This document shows, one piece after another, positions 7,500 through 14,769 of a DNA stretch of 17,824 bases (its first letter is position 1; each line of letters begins with the position of its first letter). This DNA comes from Erysipelotrichaceae bacterium UBA3379 (lineage in GTDB: Bacteria > Bacillota_I > Bacilli_A > Erysipelotrichales > Coprobacillaceae): contig DEPZ01000011.1 of assembly GCA_002359025.1 (NCBI GenBank), positions 34,739 through 52,562 of the forward strand, in the 5' to 3' direction. The notes below the pieces were generated by a model. It saw only the letters and a program-made list of their open reading frames with translations, did no database searches and was not told the origin of the DNA. Position numbers and translations under genes: made by a program.

Positions 7500-8144
7500 A
7501 TGAATTATATATATGCGCCCGGATGTGCTTTGATGATTTATAAACCACATCTGGCAGATAAAATAAAAGATATACTCACTAAAGAATATGGTCCAATAGA
7601 TGAAGTTTTAAACTGTTGTCTTTTCGCACCACAACTAGATAAAGGTGCATGTATTATCACGCCTTGTGTCGCATGCCATCATCAATATGCAAAAAACTAT
7701 CAAACAATTTTCTTTTTAGATATGCTAGCAAAAAGCCAGTCATTTCAATTTCCAGATTACCAAGGAATAGAAATGACGATTCATGATACTTGTACTGCAA
7801 GACAAGATGATTTTTATTTAGATACAGTTCGTACTCTTTTAAAAAGAATGAATATAAATATCGTAGAATCTCAATATTCAAGAAAGAAAGGAATTTGTTG
7901 TGGTCAGGTTTTCTATAATAAATTACCATTAGATCAAGTTGAAGAGAGAATGAAGGTAAGGGCAAATCAAATGATTAAAGAAGATGTTGTTGTCTATTGT
8001 CCAAGCTGTATTCAAAGTTTAGCAGTTGGAGGTAAAAGACCTCATTTTATATTAGATTTACTTTTTAATGAAGAAACTGTATATAAAGATGCAAATATTG
8101 AAAACTGGCGAAATTCTTTAAAAGATTTTCAAGATACTCACTAA
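7500..8144 (+). CDS. HdrB-like iron-sulfur protein with two CCG cysteine motifs
   Basis: From the ATG at 7500 (GAGGTGA ribosome binding site at 7489-7495) this is 214 residues. An upstream in-frame TTG at 7461 has no binding site and lies before the -10 box, so it is rejected. Two cysteine-rich domains are visible. The first has C9, C39-C40 and C56-x-x-C59, a shortened CC-to-CxxC gap. The second has C98, C133-C134 and C167-x-x-C170, near the canonical spacing of heterodisulfide reductase subunit B, GlpC and LutA. CCG motifs bind iron-sulfur clusters, including the noncubane clusters of HdrB. No HdrA, HdrC, flavoprotein or ferredoxin is nearby, so its redox partner is unknown. It is probably controlled by the divergent LysR and ends at a strong hairpin. 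Confidence 0.85.
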   Translation: MNYIYAPGCALMIYKPHLADKIKDILTKEYGPIDEVLNCCLFAPQLDKGACIITPCVACHHQYAKNYQTIFFLDMLAKSQSFQFPDYQGIEMTIHDTCTARQDDFYLDTVRTLLKRMNINIVESQYSRKKGICCGQVFYNKLPLDQVEERMKVRANQMIKEDVVVYCPSCIQSLAVGGKRPHFILDLLFNEETVYKDANIENWRNSLKDFQDTH

Positions 8145-8149
8145 ATAAC

Positions 8150-8173
8150 AAAAATACTCTCTCGAGTATTTTT
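8150..8173. terminator. Bidirectional terminator between the CCG gene and metG
   Basis: A perfect 10-bp stem, AAAAATACTC (8150-8159) and GAGTATTTTT (8164-8173), has loop TCTC. A/T runs on both sides allow it to work for both convergent genes. Confidence 0.85.
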
Positions 8174-8178
8174 TATTA

Positions 8179-10098
8179 TTATCTAATTTTTGTACCATTA
8201 GGTAAGTTTTCTACAGATACAAGTTCTAATAATTTTTTCTTAGATCCAGCTAATATCATACCTTGAGATTCTACACCTCTTAATTTTGCTGGTTTTAAGT
8301 TGGATACAACAATAACTTTTCTACCAATCATATCTTCTGGTGAATAGAAATCAGCAATACCACTTACAATTTGTCTTGTTTCTTTTCCTATATTAATTTG
8401 CGATACAAGAAGTTTATCAGCATCAGGATGTTTTTTACATTTTTCTACTGTTCCTACTACAAGTTCTATTTTCGCAAAATCATCAATTGTAATAAGGTTG
8501 TCTTGTTTAACTTCTTCTTTTTTTGGATGAAGTGCTTCTACTTTCTTTTCTACTTCTTTAGGATCTAATCTGGCAAATAATTGTTGTGGTTTATCTGTCA
8601 CTTTTGTTCCTTCTTTATATAAGCCGAATGTATCTAACTTTAAGAAATCTCTTTGATCTGTGTTAATTTGATCTAAAATTTTCTTTGAAGTTGAAGGCAT
8701 ATATGGTTCTAATGCAATAGCACTAAAGCGAATAGCTTCAATTAAGTTATATAATACAGTAGCTAATCTATCTTTCTTATCTTCTTCTTTAGCTAAAGCC
8801 CAAGGCATTGTATCATCAATATATTTATTTGTTCTTCTTAATAATACAAAGATTTCATCTAATGCTTTAGAAGCTTTAAATTCATCCATATATTGTTGAA
8901 CGTTTTTAGGCATTTGTAAAGCTATTTCTTTTAATTCATCATCTACTGGTTCACTAACACCAGGATTTGTCACAATACCATCAAAGTATTTATTTGTCAT
9001 GGCAATTGTTCTATTAACTAAGTTACCTAATATATTAGCAAGATCAGAATTAATACGTTCAACTAATAAGTCCCATGTAATACTTCCATCATTATCATAT
9101 GGAATTTCATGTAATACATAATATCTTACAGCATCTACTCCAAAAATATCTACTAAATCATCAGCATAAATAACATTTCCTTTAGATTTAGACATCTTGC
9201 TTTCTCCTTGTAATAACCAAGGATGTCCAAAGACTTGTTTAGGCAAAGGAATATCTAAAGCCATTAACATAATAGGCCAATAAATTGTATGGAATCTCAC
9301 AATATCCTTACCAATTAAATGCAAATCAGCTGGCCAGTATTTCTTATATAATTCCCCATGATTTCCATCTACATCATAACCTAAACCAGTAATATAATTT
9401 GTTAATGCATCAATCCATACATAAACAACATGTTTAGGATCAAAATCTACAGGTATAGACCAAGTAAATGAAGTACGAGAAACACATAAATCTTGTAAAC
9501 CTGGTTTTAAGAAGTTATTCATCATTTCATTTTTTCTAGAAACAGGTTGAATAAATTCTGGATGTTCTTCTATATGTTTAATTAATCTATCAGTATATTT
9601 AGATAACTTAAAGAAATAAGCTTCTTCTTTAGCATCATGTACAGGTCCTCCACAATCAGGACATTTTCCATCTACTAATTGTGATTCAGTAAAGAATGAT
9701 TCACAAGCAGTACAATATTTTCCTTCGTAGTGTCCTAAATAGATATCTCCTTGATCATATAATTTCTTGAATATCTTTTGAACTTGTTTAATATGATATT
9801 CATCTGTTGTTCTCATGAATCTATCATATGTTGTATCCATTAAATCCCAAATATTTTTAACGATTGCTGCTTTTTCATCAACAAATTGTTTTGGTTCTAC
9901 ACCTGCTTCTTTTGCTTTTAATTCTATCTTTTGACCATGTTCATCAGTCCCAGTTTGAAAATAAACATTATATCCTTCTTGCCTTTTACTTCTTGCGATA
10001 GCATCTGCTAAAATAATTTCATATGTATTACCAATATGTGGTTTACCAGATGTATATGTAATCGCTGTTGTTAAATAATAATCTTTTGGATCTTTCAT
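8179..10098 (-). CDS. metG: Methionyl-tRNA synthetase
   Basis: This cytosolic class I synthetase charges tRNA-Met. The 639-residue protein has the HIGH-type motif HIGN at 21-24, the zinc knuckle C129/C132 and C146/C149 (CTAC...CPDC), the KMSKS motif at 301-305 and an anticodon-binding helical region to about 520. A C-terminal OB-fold tRNA-binding domain (about 540-639, with VVGTVEKCKKHPDADKL and VSNLKPAKLRGVESQGMIL) aids dimerisation and tRNA binding. GGAG lies before the ATG at 10098. Expression is set by the T-box leader directly upstream. It is monocistronic or the last gene of its unit, because a convergent gene with a shared terminator follows. tatD, often found downstream of metG in Bacillota, is absent. 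Confidence 0.98.
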   Translation of the reverse strand: MKDPKDYYLTTAITYTSGKPHIGNTYEIILADAIARSKRQEGYNVYFQTGTDEHGQKIELKAKEAGVEPKQFVDEKAAIVKNIWDLMDTTYDRFMRTTDEYHIKQVQKIFKKLYDQGDIYLGHYEGKYCTACESFFTESQLVDGKCPDCGGPVHDAKEEAYFFKLSKYTDRLIKHIEEHPEFIQPVSRKNEMMNNFLKPGLQDLCVSRTSFTWSIPVDFDPKHVVYVWIDALTNYITGLGYDVDGNHGELYKKYWPADLHLIGKDIVRFHTIYWPIMLMALDIPLPKQVFGHPWLLQGESKMSKSKGNVIYADDLVDIFGVDAVRYYVLHEIPYDNDGSITWDLLVERINSDLANILGNLVNRTIAMTNKYFDGIVTNPGVSEPVDDELKEIALQMPKNVQQYMDEFKASKALDEIFVLLRRTNKYIDDTMPWALAKEEDKKDRLATVLYNLIEAIRFSAIALEPYMPSTSKKILDQINTDQRDFLKLDTFGLYKEGTKVTDKPQQLFARLDPKEVEKKVEALHPKKEEVKQDNLITIDDFAKIELVVGTVEKCKKHPDADKLLVSQINIGKETRQIVSGIADFYSPEDMIGRKVIVVSNLKPAKLRGVESQGMILAGSKKKLLELVSVENLPNGTKIR

Positions 10099-10120
10099 CT
10101 TTCATTCTCCTTTCATAATA

Positions 10121-10334
10121 AAAAAACGCCCTTATATAAAGGACGAAATTATCGCGGTACCACCTTTTTTACACCTAAGTGTCACTCATGACTTTAACGC
10201 AGTTAACGTTTATCTCTAACTATTCAAGATAACAGCTCCCAGACCATCTTCATAAAAGTTATGTACTAGTTCACACCATCCACTAGCTCTCTTTAACTCC
10301 CTTTTAATCTCTTCTGTTCTTCGCTTTTGTTTAC
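10121..10334 (-). promoter_or_regulatory. T-box leader (tRNA-Met responsive) of metG
   Basis: On the minus strand the leader contains the hallmark T-box AAGGTGGTACCGCG (10166-10153). It is followed by the terminator stem CGTCCTT-TATAT-AAGGGCG (10145-10127, one wobble) and a run of Ts. Stem I starts with AACAG (10318-10314) pairing with CTGTT (10235-10231). The distal arm has CTAGT repeats and GGATGGTGTGAA. ATG codons lie on the 3' side of the internal bubble (10247-10245 and 10253-10251), matching methionine specificity. Uncharged tRNA-Met should stabilise the antiterminator and allow metG transcription. Which ATG is the specifier needs a folded alignment. Confidence 0.93.
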
Positions 10335-10340
10335 TTTTTA

Positions 10341-10369
10341 ACATTAACAAATATCATTGTTAATGTCAA
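10341..10369 (-). promoter_or_regulatory. metG promoter with a perfect 26-bp dyad
   Basis: On the minus strand, TTGACA (10369-10364), a 17-base spacer and TAATGT (10346-10341). Over the same bases lies a perfect inverted repeat, ACATTAACAA (10341-10350) and TTGTTAATGT (10357-10366), with a 6-base centre. It covers the -10, the spacer and most of the -35, which is operator-like. A weak terminator role for the gene upstream is possible, but no T run follows. Confidence 0.6.
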
Positions 10370-10405
10370 TATTAAGATTATTTTCTTTAAGATAATAATA
10401 GAATA

Positions 10406-10657
10406 TTATTCTTTTCCAATCTCTCTATTATTCTTTCCTAATGTTTGATCACTTTCCATAAAAACATCTTTACAATCATATAACATATCACACATTGTTT
10501 TTAAAATATCTCCAATACCTGTAATATTGGATTGAACACGCTTAGCATCTTCTTGAAATGCTTTTGCTCCATTTTCTTTCCAATTATCATTCAAATATTT
10601 TACAATTGTATCATATTGTTTTAAATATTCAATTATATAACAATATGAAAGTTTCAA
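10406..10657 (-). CDS. Small helical protein resembling WXG100 (ESAT-6-like) proteins
   Basis: This is an 83-residue frame from TTG at 10657, with AGGA 8 bases upstream. The middle reads LNDNWKENGAKAFQEDA, which resembles the turn of WXG100 proteins (W, then G-A-x-A-F), between two predicted amphipathic helices. Such proteins are type VII secretion substrates or partners, but no EssC, EsxA pair or LXG toxin is in view. The N-terminal helix is shorter than usual and no ATG is available before residue 59, so the start is uncertain. It lies 18 bases after divIB on the same strand and in the same frame, with one stop between. Coding status is likely but the family call is tentative. Confidence 0.5.
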   Translation of the reverse strand: MKLSYCYIIEYLKQYDTIVKYLNDNWKENGAKAFQEDAKRVQSNITGIGDILKTMCDMLYDCKDVFMESDQTLGKNNREIGKE

Positions 10658-10675
10658 ACAAAATGTCCTATATAT

Positions 10676-11443
10676 TTATGATTGTTTTTCACCATTATAA
10701 TATAAATAATTCTTATAAAAACTAAAAGTCATATAGCCTTCGGGATGTTCTGTTTTCCAAGCATTTAAATCAAACTTATTTTTATCACTTAACCATGTAC
10801 TTATATCTTCTATTCTTATATCAATGATATTATTATCCAATAATATCATTTTTAATCTTGTTTGGTCACCTGGTTGAGGATCTAAAATAATATCACTTAC
10901 TTCATTTTTAATAACATCTTGTACATTTTTATATTCTTTTGCAAAGTCTTCTAAAAGCTCTGTCGATGTAAATTTATCTACAAAGGGTAAAGATTGTAAT
11001 TCATTTTGTCTTGTTTTATCCTTTTCTTCATAGATTTTACCTATATTATTAATAACATATATCTTATTGTTAATTTTTGAATAAGCTATAGGATATGTTT
11101 CTTTTAAATTAATATTTACATGACCTAATAAATCACATGTTACCTTTACTGTTTCTACAGTCGGGATTTCTTTTATTTCTTTTTCTATCTTAGATGTATT
11201 TAAGAAAGGATAGTAAGATTTTTTACTTATAGATATGTGATCTAACACTTCTTCCTGATTATAGCTATATTCTCCTGTAATATGAATAGATTTAATTCTA
11301 AATGTATTTCCAGCAACTAATATAATCACTATAATCATACATATAATACCTATGATAATCTTAACTCTTGTTTTAAGTTTTCTTTTCTTTCTTTGTTTTA
11401 ATAATCGATCTGTTGGACTATCATCATATTCATTGTAATACAT
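10676..11443 (-). CDS. divIB: Cell division protein DivIB/FtsQ
   Basis: This 255-residue protein has the classic bitopic layout. A basic cytoplasmic tail (1-26, KQRKKRKLKTR) is followed by one membrane helix (about 27-46). An extracellular POTRA domain (about 48-120) begins FRIKSIHITGEYSYNQEEVL and ends with NINLKETYPIAY. A beta domain to about 220 and a short tail complete it. DivIB scaffolds FtsL and DivIC in the divisome and controls septal wall synthesis. GGTGGTGAT lies before the ATG at 11443. It is outside any division/cell-wall (dcw) cluster here, and is followed by the WXG100-like frame and metG. The call rests on architecture and POTRA sequence. Confidence 0.88.
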   Translation of the reverse strand: MYYNEYDDSPTDRLLKQRKKRKLKTRVKIIIGIICMIIVIILVAGNTFRIKSIHITGEYSYNQEEVLDHISISKKSYYPFLNTSKIEKEIKEIPTVETVKVTCDLLGHVNINLKETYPIAYSKINNKIYVINNIGKIYEEKDKTRQNELQSLPFVDKFTSTELLEDFAKEYKNVQDVIKNEVSDIILDPQPGDQTRLKMILLDNNIIDIRIEDISTWLSDKNKFDLNAWKTEHPEGYMTFSFYKNYLYYNGEKQS

Positions 11444-11559
11444 CTTATCACCACCTGTCTTTCTATTTTAGCATATTCATTTTATATTTGTATAATTTTT
11501 TATAGTATATACGTCACTTATTTTCTATTACGCTTCTTTTATAAACAAAATGAAAAACT

Positions 11560-11588
11560 TTGAAATGCAGAACTTCTAGTGTTATGAT
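11560..11588 (+). promoter_or_regulatory. Promoter of the SCP2-ADH-ALDH operon
   Basis: TTGAAA (11560-11565), a 17-base spacer and TATGAT (11583-11588) lie about 20 bases before the ATG at 11609. No clear operator dyad was seen. Confidence 0.6.
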
Positions 11589-11608
11589 TTAAGTAGGAGA
11601 TGGTATAT

Positions 11609-12067
11609 ATGAAAAAGATGATTATTTGGGTTGTGATGCAGTTTTTGTACAGAGGTATGAAAGTCTTATATCATGATGATGATCGTATAAAAGAAGATAT
11701 TGATGGATGGAAGCAGGATAAAGTTATTCAATTAAATGTTATCAATGGTCCTTCTATTACAATACAATACCGTTATCAACAAGGACTCTATAAAGTTAAG
11801 AATATGCCTCCTGATTTATGTATTACATTTAAAAGTATAACAACCGCTTTTCTTGTCTTTACAGGTCAAATGAGTGTAAAAACAGCATATCTACAACATC
11901 GTTTTTCATTAAAGGGTGATGTTAATGAGAGTATGAGATTTGTAAGATGCGTTGATCTTGTAGAAACTTATTTATTTCCACGTTTTATGACAAAACGTAT
12001 ATTAAATCATCAAGAAAAGAAACGTAAACTCACGCTTCTTATTTATATAAAAACATTATTTTGTTAG
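11609..12067 (+). CDS. SCP2-like (sterol carrier) lipid-binding domain protein
   Basis: This is a 152-residue protein. The ATG at 11609 is 9 bases from AGGAG (11595-11599); the earlier in-frame ATG at 11600 directly abuts that site, so it is rejected. Residues 25-125 resemble the SCP2 fold: a beta strand near VIQLNVINGPSITIQYRY, then PDLCITFKSITTAFLVFTGQ, then SVKTAYLQHRFSLKGDVNESM. The helix plus FSLKGDV stretch is the most telling part. SCP2 domains hold lipids or acyl chains in a hydrophobic tunnel. A basic C-terminal tail (KRILNHQEKKRK) might touch membranes. It is the first gene of an operon with alcohol and aldehyde dehydrogenases (13 bases to the next start), which suggests a hydrophobic alcohol or aldehyde substrate; that is inference. 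Confidence 0.65.
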   Translation: MKKMIIWVVMQFLYRGMKVLYHDDDRIKEDIDGWKQDKVIQLNVINGPSITIQYRYQQGLYKVKNMPPDLCITFKSITTAFLVFTGQMSVKTAYLQHRFSLKGDVNESMRFVRCVDLVETYLFPRFMTKRILNHQEKKRKLTLLIYIKTLFC

Positions 12068-12080
12068 GAGATGAAATACT

Positions 12081-13250
12081 ATGTATTTTGAATTTATGAA
12101 CAAGACGAAATTATGTGCAGGTGAAAATGCATTATCACAATTAGACTATGAATGTCAACAATATCATATGACGCATCCTATGATATTAACAGATGCTGTA
12201 TTATATCAACTGAAATATGTAGATATACTTACAAAACATTTATCTATAGATTATCATGTATATACTGATATTCCTGTTGATTCTTCTATTCATACGATAG
12301 AAGATATTAAAAAGGAATATGAGAAAAATCATTGTGATGGTTTGATTGCTTTAGGAGGAGGAAGTGTTCTTGATACAGCAAAAGGTGTTTACTTAATGTT
12401 ATCACAGGAATGTGATAACATAGATGATATACTTGGATTTGAAGATTTGAAAGTTGGAAAAGACATTCCTTTCTTTGCAATACCAACAACAAGTGGAACA
12501 GGAAGTGAAGCAACTTGTGTTGCTGTAGTTAGTCATCCCGAAAGACAAGTGAAACTAGAAATTATTTCACAACATATACAAAGTCAAGTTGCTTTTATAG
12601 ATCCTGTATTTACACAAAATCTTCCATTAAAAACAACTGCTTCTACAGGTATAGATGCATTAACTCATGCAATAGAAGCTTACAGTTGTTCACAAAAAAA
12701 TCCTTTAAGTGATAGTTATGCAATTGCAGCTATAAAACTGATATCTCAAAATATATTGAAAGTTTTAGATCAACCTAAAAATCTAGATTATCGTCTTAAC
12801 TTGGCTTTAGGATCTTATATAGCAGGTGGATCTTTCTCTAATTCTATGGTTGGTATAGTTCATGCAATCGGTCATGCATTGGGTGCAGTTTGCCATATCG
12901 CACATGGTGATGCAATGAGTATGTTATTAATTCCTTGTATGAGATTTAATCTAGATGTAAATAGTGATTTATATGGAGATTTATTACTTTATTTAGGTTA
13001 TAAAGATTTGTATGCATCTACACCTCAACAATATTTAGGAAAAGTTGCGATTGAAAAAATAAGCGAATTATTAAATTCTTTACATCAAAAAATAAATCTA
13101 CCAATTTCTTTAGAATCTATTGATTCTTTATCAGATGATATTGATCTAATTGCTGAAAAAGCACTTAATGATGGTGCATTAATTGTCAACAACAAGTATG
13201 TATATAAACAAGATATTATTGATATTTTGGAGGGTAAATATGGATATTAA
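12081..13250 (+). CDS. Iron-containing alcohol dehydrogenase (group III)
   Basis: The 389-residue length is typical of Fe-ADHs. The NAD(P)-binding motif LIALGGGSVLDTAKG is near 92-106, followed by PTTSGTGSEAT. The metal site matches the family: D192 and H196 (TGIDALTHAIEAY), H261 (VHAIGH) and H275 (HIAHGD), the same pattern as FucO. It should interconvert a primary alcohol and an aldehyde with NAD(H) or NADP(H) in the cytosol; the substrate cannot be read from sequence. AGGAG precedes the ATG. The stop overlaps the next gene start by 11 bases, so translation is probably coupled and the product aldehyde would be passed to the aldehyde dehydrogenase. Confidence 0.95.
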   Translation: MYFEFMNKTKLCAGENALSQLDYECQQYHMTHPMILTDAVLYQLKYVDILTKHLSIDYHVYTDIPVDSSIHTIEDIKKEYEKNHCDGLIALGGGSVLDTAKGVYLMLSQECDNIDDILGFEDLKVGKDIPFFAIPTTSGTGSEATCVAVVSHPERQVKLEIISQHIQSQVAFIDPVFTQNLPLKTTASTGIDALTHAIEAYSCSQKNPLSDSYAIAAIKLISQNILKVLDQPKNLDYRLNLALGSYIAGGSFSNSMVGIVHAIGHALGAVCHIAHGDAMSMLLIPCMRFNLDVNSDLYGDLLLYLGYKDLYASTPQQYLGKVAIEKISELLNSLHQKINLPISLESIDSLSDDIDLIAEKALNDGALIVNNKYVYKQDIIDILEGKYGY

Positions 13251-14610
13251 AACATTAGTAGAAACTCAAAGAGAGTTTTATCAAACACAATATACAAAAG
13301 ATATAACACATCGTATAGAAACTTTAAAAAAGATAGGTCATTGGATTTTAGAACACGAAGCAAGTATATGTGAAGCTTTGAAAAAAGATTTAAATAAACA
13401 TGATACTGAATCTTATATGTGTGAAATCGGTCTTGTGATGAGTGAACTCAATTATCAATTAAAACATATTAGAAAATGGAGTAGACCTAAACATGTTCTT
13501 ACACCTCTTTCGCAATTTTATGGTAGTAGTTTTGAATCATATGAACCATATGGTGTGACTTTGATTATGAGTCCTTGGAACTATCCTTTCATGTTGTCAT
13601 TAGAACCTGCAATAGGTGCTATTGCTGCAGGAAATACTGTTATTATTAAACCTAGTGCTTATGCTCCTCATGTTTCTTCTATTATTAAGACAATGATTGA
13701 TGAAACATGTGATGAAAAATATGTTGCTGTGGTAGAAGGTGGACGTGCGCAAAACACTGAATTATTAGAACAAAGATTTGATTATATTTTCTTTACTGGT
13801 AGTGTTACAGTTGGAAAACTTGTTATGGAAAAAGCCAGTCGTCATTTAACACCAGTGACATTAGAGTTAGGTGGTAAAAGTCCTTGTATTGTTGATGATG
13901 ATAAATCTTTAAAACTTGCAGCGAAGAGAATTGCTTTTGGTAAGTTTTTAAATGCCGGGCAAACATGTGTTGCTCCAGATTACTTATTAATTAAGGAAGA
14001 ATATAAAGATCAATTTATTCAATATATGAAAGAATGTATTCAAGAATTCTTTGGTGAGCAACCTCTTCAAAATAATCAATTAGTAAAAATTATTAATGAA
14101 AAACATTATCAAAGATTACTACATTTATTAAAAAATCAAGATATTGTTATTGGTGGTAAAGGTAATAGTGAAACATTACAAATAGAACCTACATTAGTTG
14201 ATCATGTTAAAGAAGATAATCCATTAATGCAAGAGGAAATATTTGGTCCTATTCTTCCTATTATGACATATCAGTCATTAGATGAAGCTATTGCATATAT
14301 CAATAAACATGAAAAGCCTCTTGCTTTCTATATCTTTACACAAGATAAAAACACACAAAATAAATTATTAAAATCTTGTAGTTTTGGTGGTGGTTGTATC
14401 AATGATACAATTATTCATCTTGCAACTTCTCGTCTTGGATTTGGTGGGGTTGGTTATAGTGGTATGGGATCATATCATGGAAAGAAAAGTTTTGAAACTT
14501 TCTCTCATACACGTAGTATTGTCAAGAAAGCAACATGGATAGATTTACCAATGAGATATTATCCATATGATAAAAAGAAAGATAAAATTATAAGAATGTT
14601 TCTAAAATAA
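13240..14610 (+). CDS. Class 3 (ALDH3-type) aldehyde dehydrogenase
   Basis: This 456-residue enzyme has the length and motifs of the short ALDH3 class. The cofactor segment MSPWNYPFMLSLEPAIGAIA is followed by KPS and FFTGSVTVGK. The general base E209 is in LELGGKSP and the nucleophile C243 in NAGQTCVAPDY; these are the same residue numbers as in rat ALDH3A1. ALDH3 enzymes oxidise medium- and long-chain or aromatic aldehydes to acids. The ATG at 13240 has GGAGGG 5 bases upstream, inside the end of the alcohol dehydrogenase gene; an upstream extension to 13183 lacks support. The C-terminus is basic. The final 42 bases plus a few more are duplicated at 16071-16114. Confidence 0.95.
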   Translation: MDIKTLVETQREFYQTQYTKDITHRIETLKKIGHWILEHEASICEALKKDLNKHDTESYMCEIGLVMSELNYQLKHIRKWSRPKHVLTPLSQFYGSSFESYEPYGVTLIMSPWNYPFMLSLEPAIGAIAAGNTVIIKPSAYAPHVSSIIKTMIDETCDEKYVAVVEGGRAQNTELLEQRFDYIFFTGSVTVGKLVMEKASRHLTPVTLELGGKSPCIVDDDKSLKLAAKRIAFGKFLNAGQTCVAPDYLLIKEEYKDQFIQYMKECIQEFFGEQPLQNNQLVKIINEKHYQRLLHLLKNQDIVIGGKGNSETLQIEPTLVDHVKEDNPLMQEEIFGPILPIMTYQSLDEAIAYINKHEKPLAFYIFTQDKNTQNKLLKSCSFGGGCINDTIIHLATSRLGFGGVGYSGMGSYHGKKSFETFSHTRSIVKKATWIDLPMRYYPYDKKKDKIIRMFLK

Positions 14611-14612
14611 CA
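14569..14612 (+). repeat. 44-bp direct repeat, copy A (3' end of the aldehyde dehydrogenase gene)
   Basis: These 44 bases cover the last 13 sense codons less one base, the stop TAA and two following bases. The same 44 bases are found at 16071-16114 with one difference (position 10, A versus G). The flanks on the right differ completely. Confidence 0.95.
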
Positions 14613-14616
14613 AACC

Positions 14617-14663
14617 AAGAATCAATATTGAGTGAGCTCTTTATTGATTCTTTTATTATTTTT
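14617..14663 (+). terminator. Terminator of the SCP2-ADH-ALDH operon
   Basis: A perfect 10-bp stem, AAGAATCAAT (14617-14626) and ATTGATTCTT (14643-14652), has a 16-base loop and is followed by a T-rich tail. Confidence 0.85.
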
Positions 14664-14769
14664 TAATAGATAGTCTATCAAGTTAACGTAAGTAGACAAG
14701 ATGTTAATTATATGTGATAGATATTAAATGTATTCTGAGTTAAAATGAAACTGAAAGGATGTGAAACAT

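Noticed and set aside
7461..7500. N-terminal extension of the CCG protein from TTG at 7461
   Set aside because: The extension covers the TATAAT box and has no ribosome binding site, whereas the ATG at 7500 has GAGGTGA at good spacing.
10655..10678. divIB and the following small frame as one protein split by a mutated stop
   Set aside because: DivIB is already of normal length with a complete POTRA and beta domain, and the small frame looks like a separate helical protein.
14665..14682. GATAG-T-CTATC dyad downstream of the operon terminator
   Set aside because: It is a five-base arm in AT-rich DNA with no second copy or promoter link that I could see.
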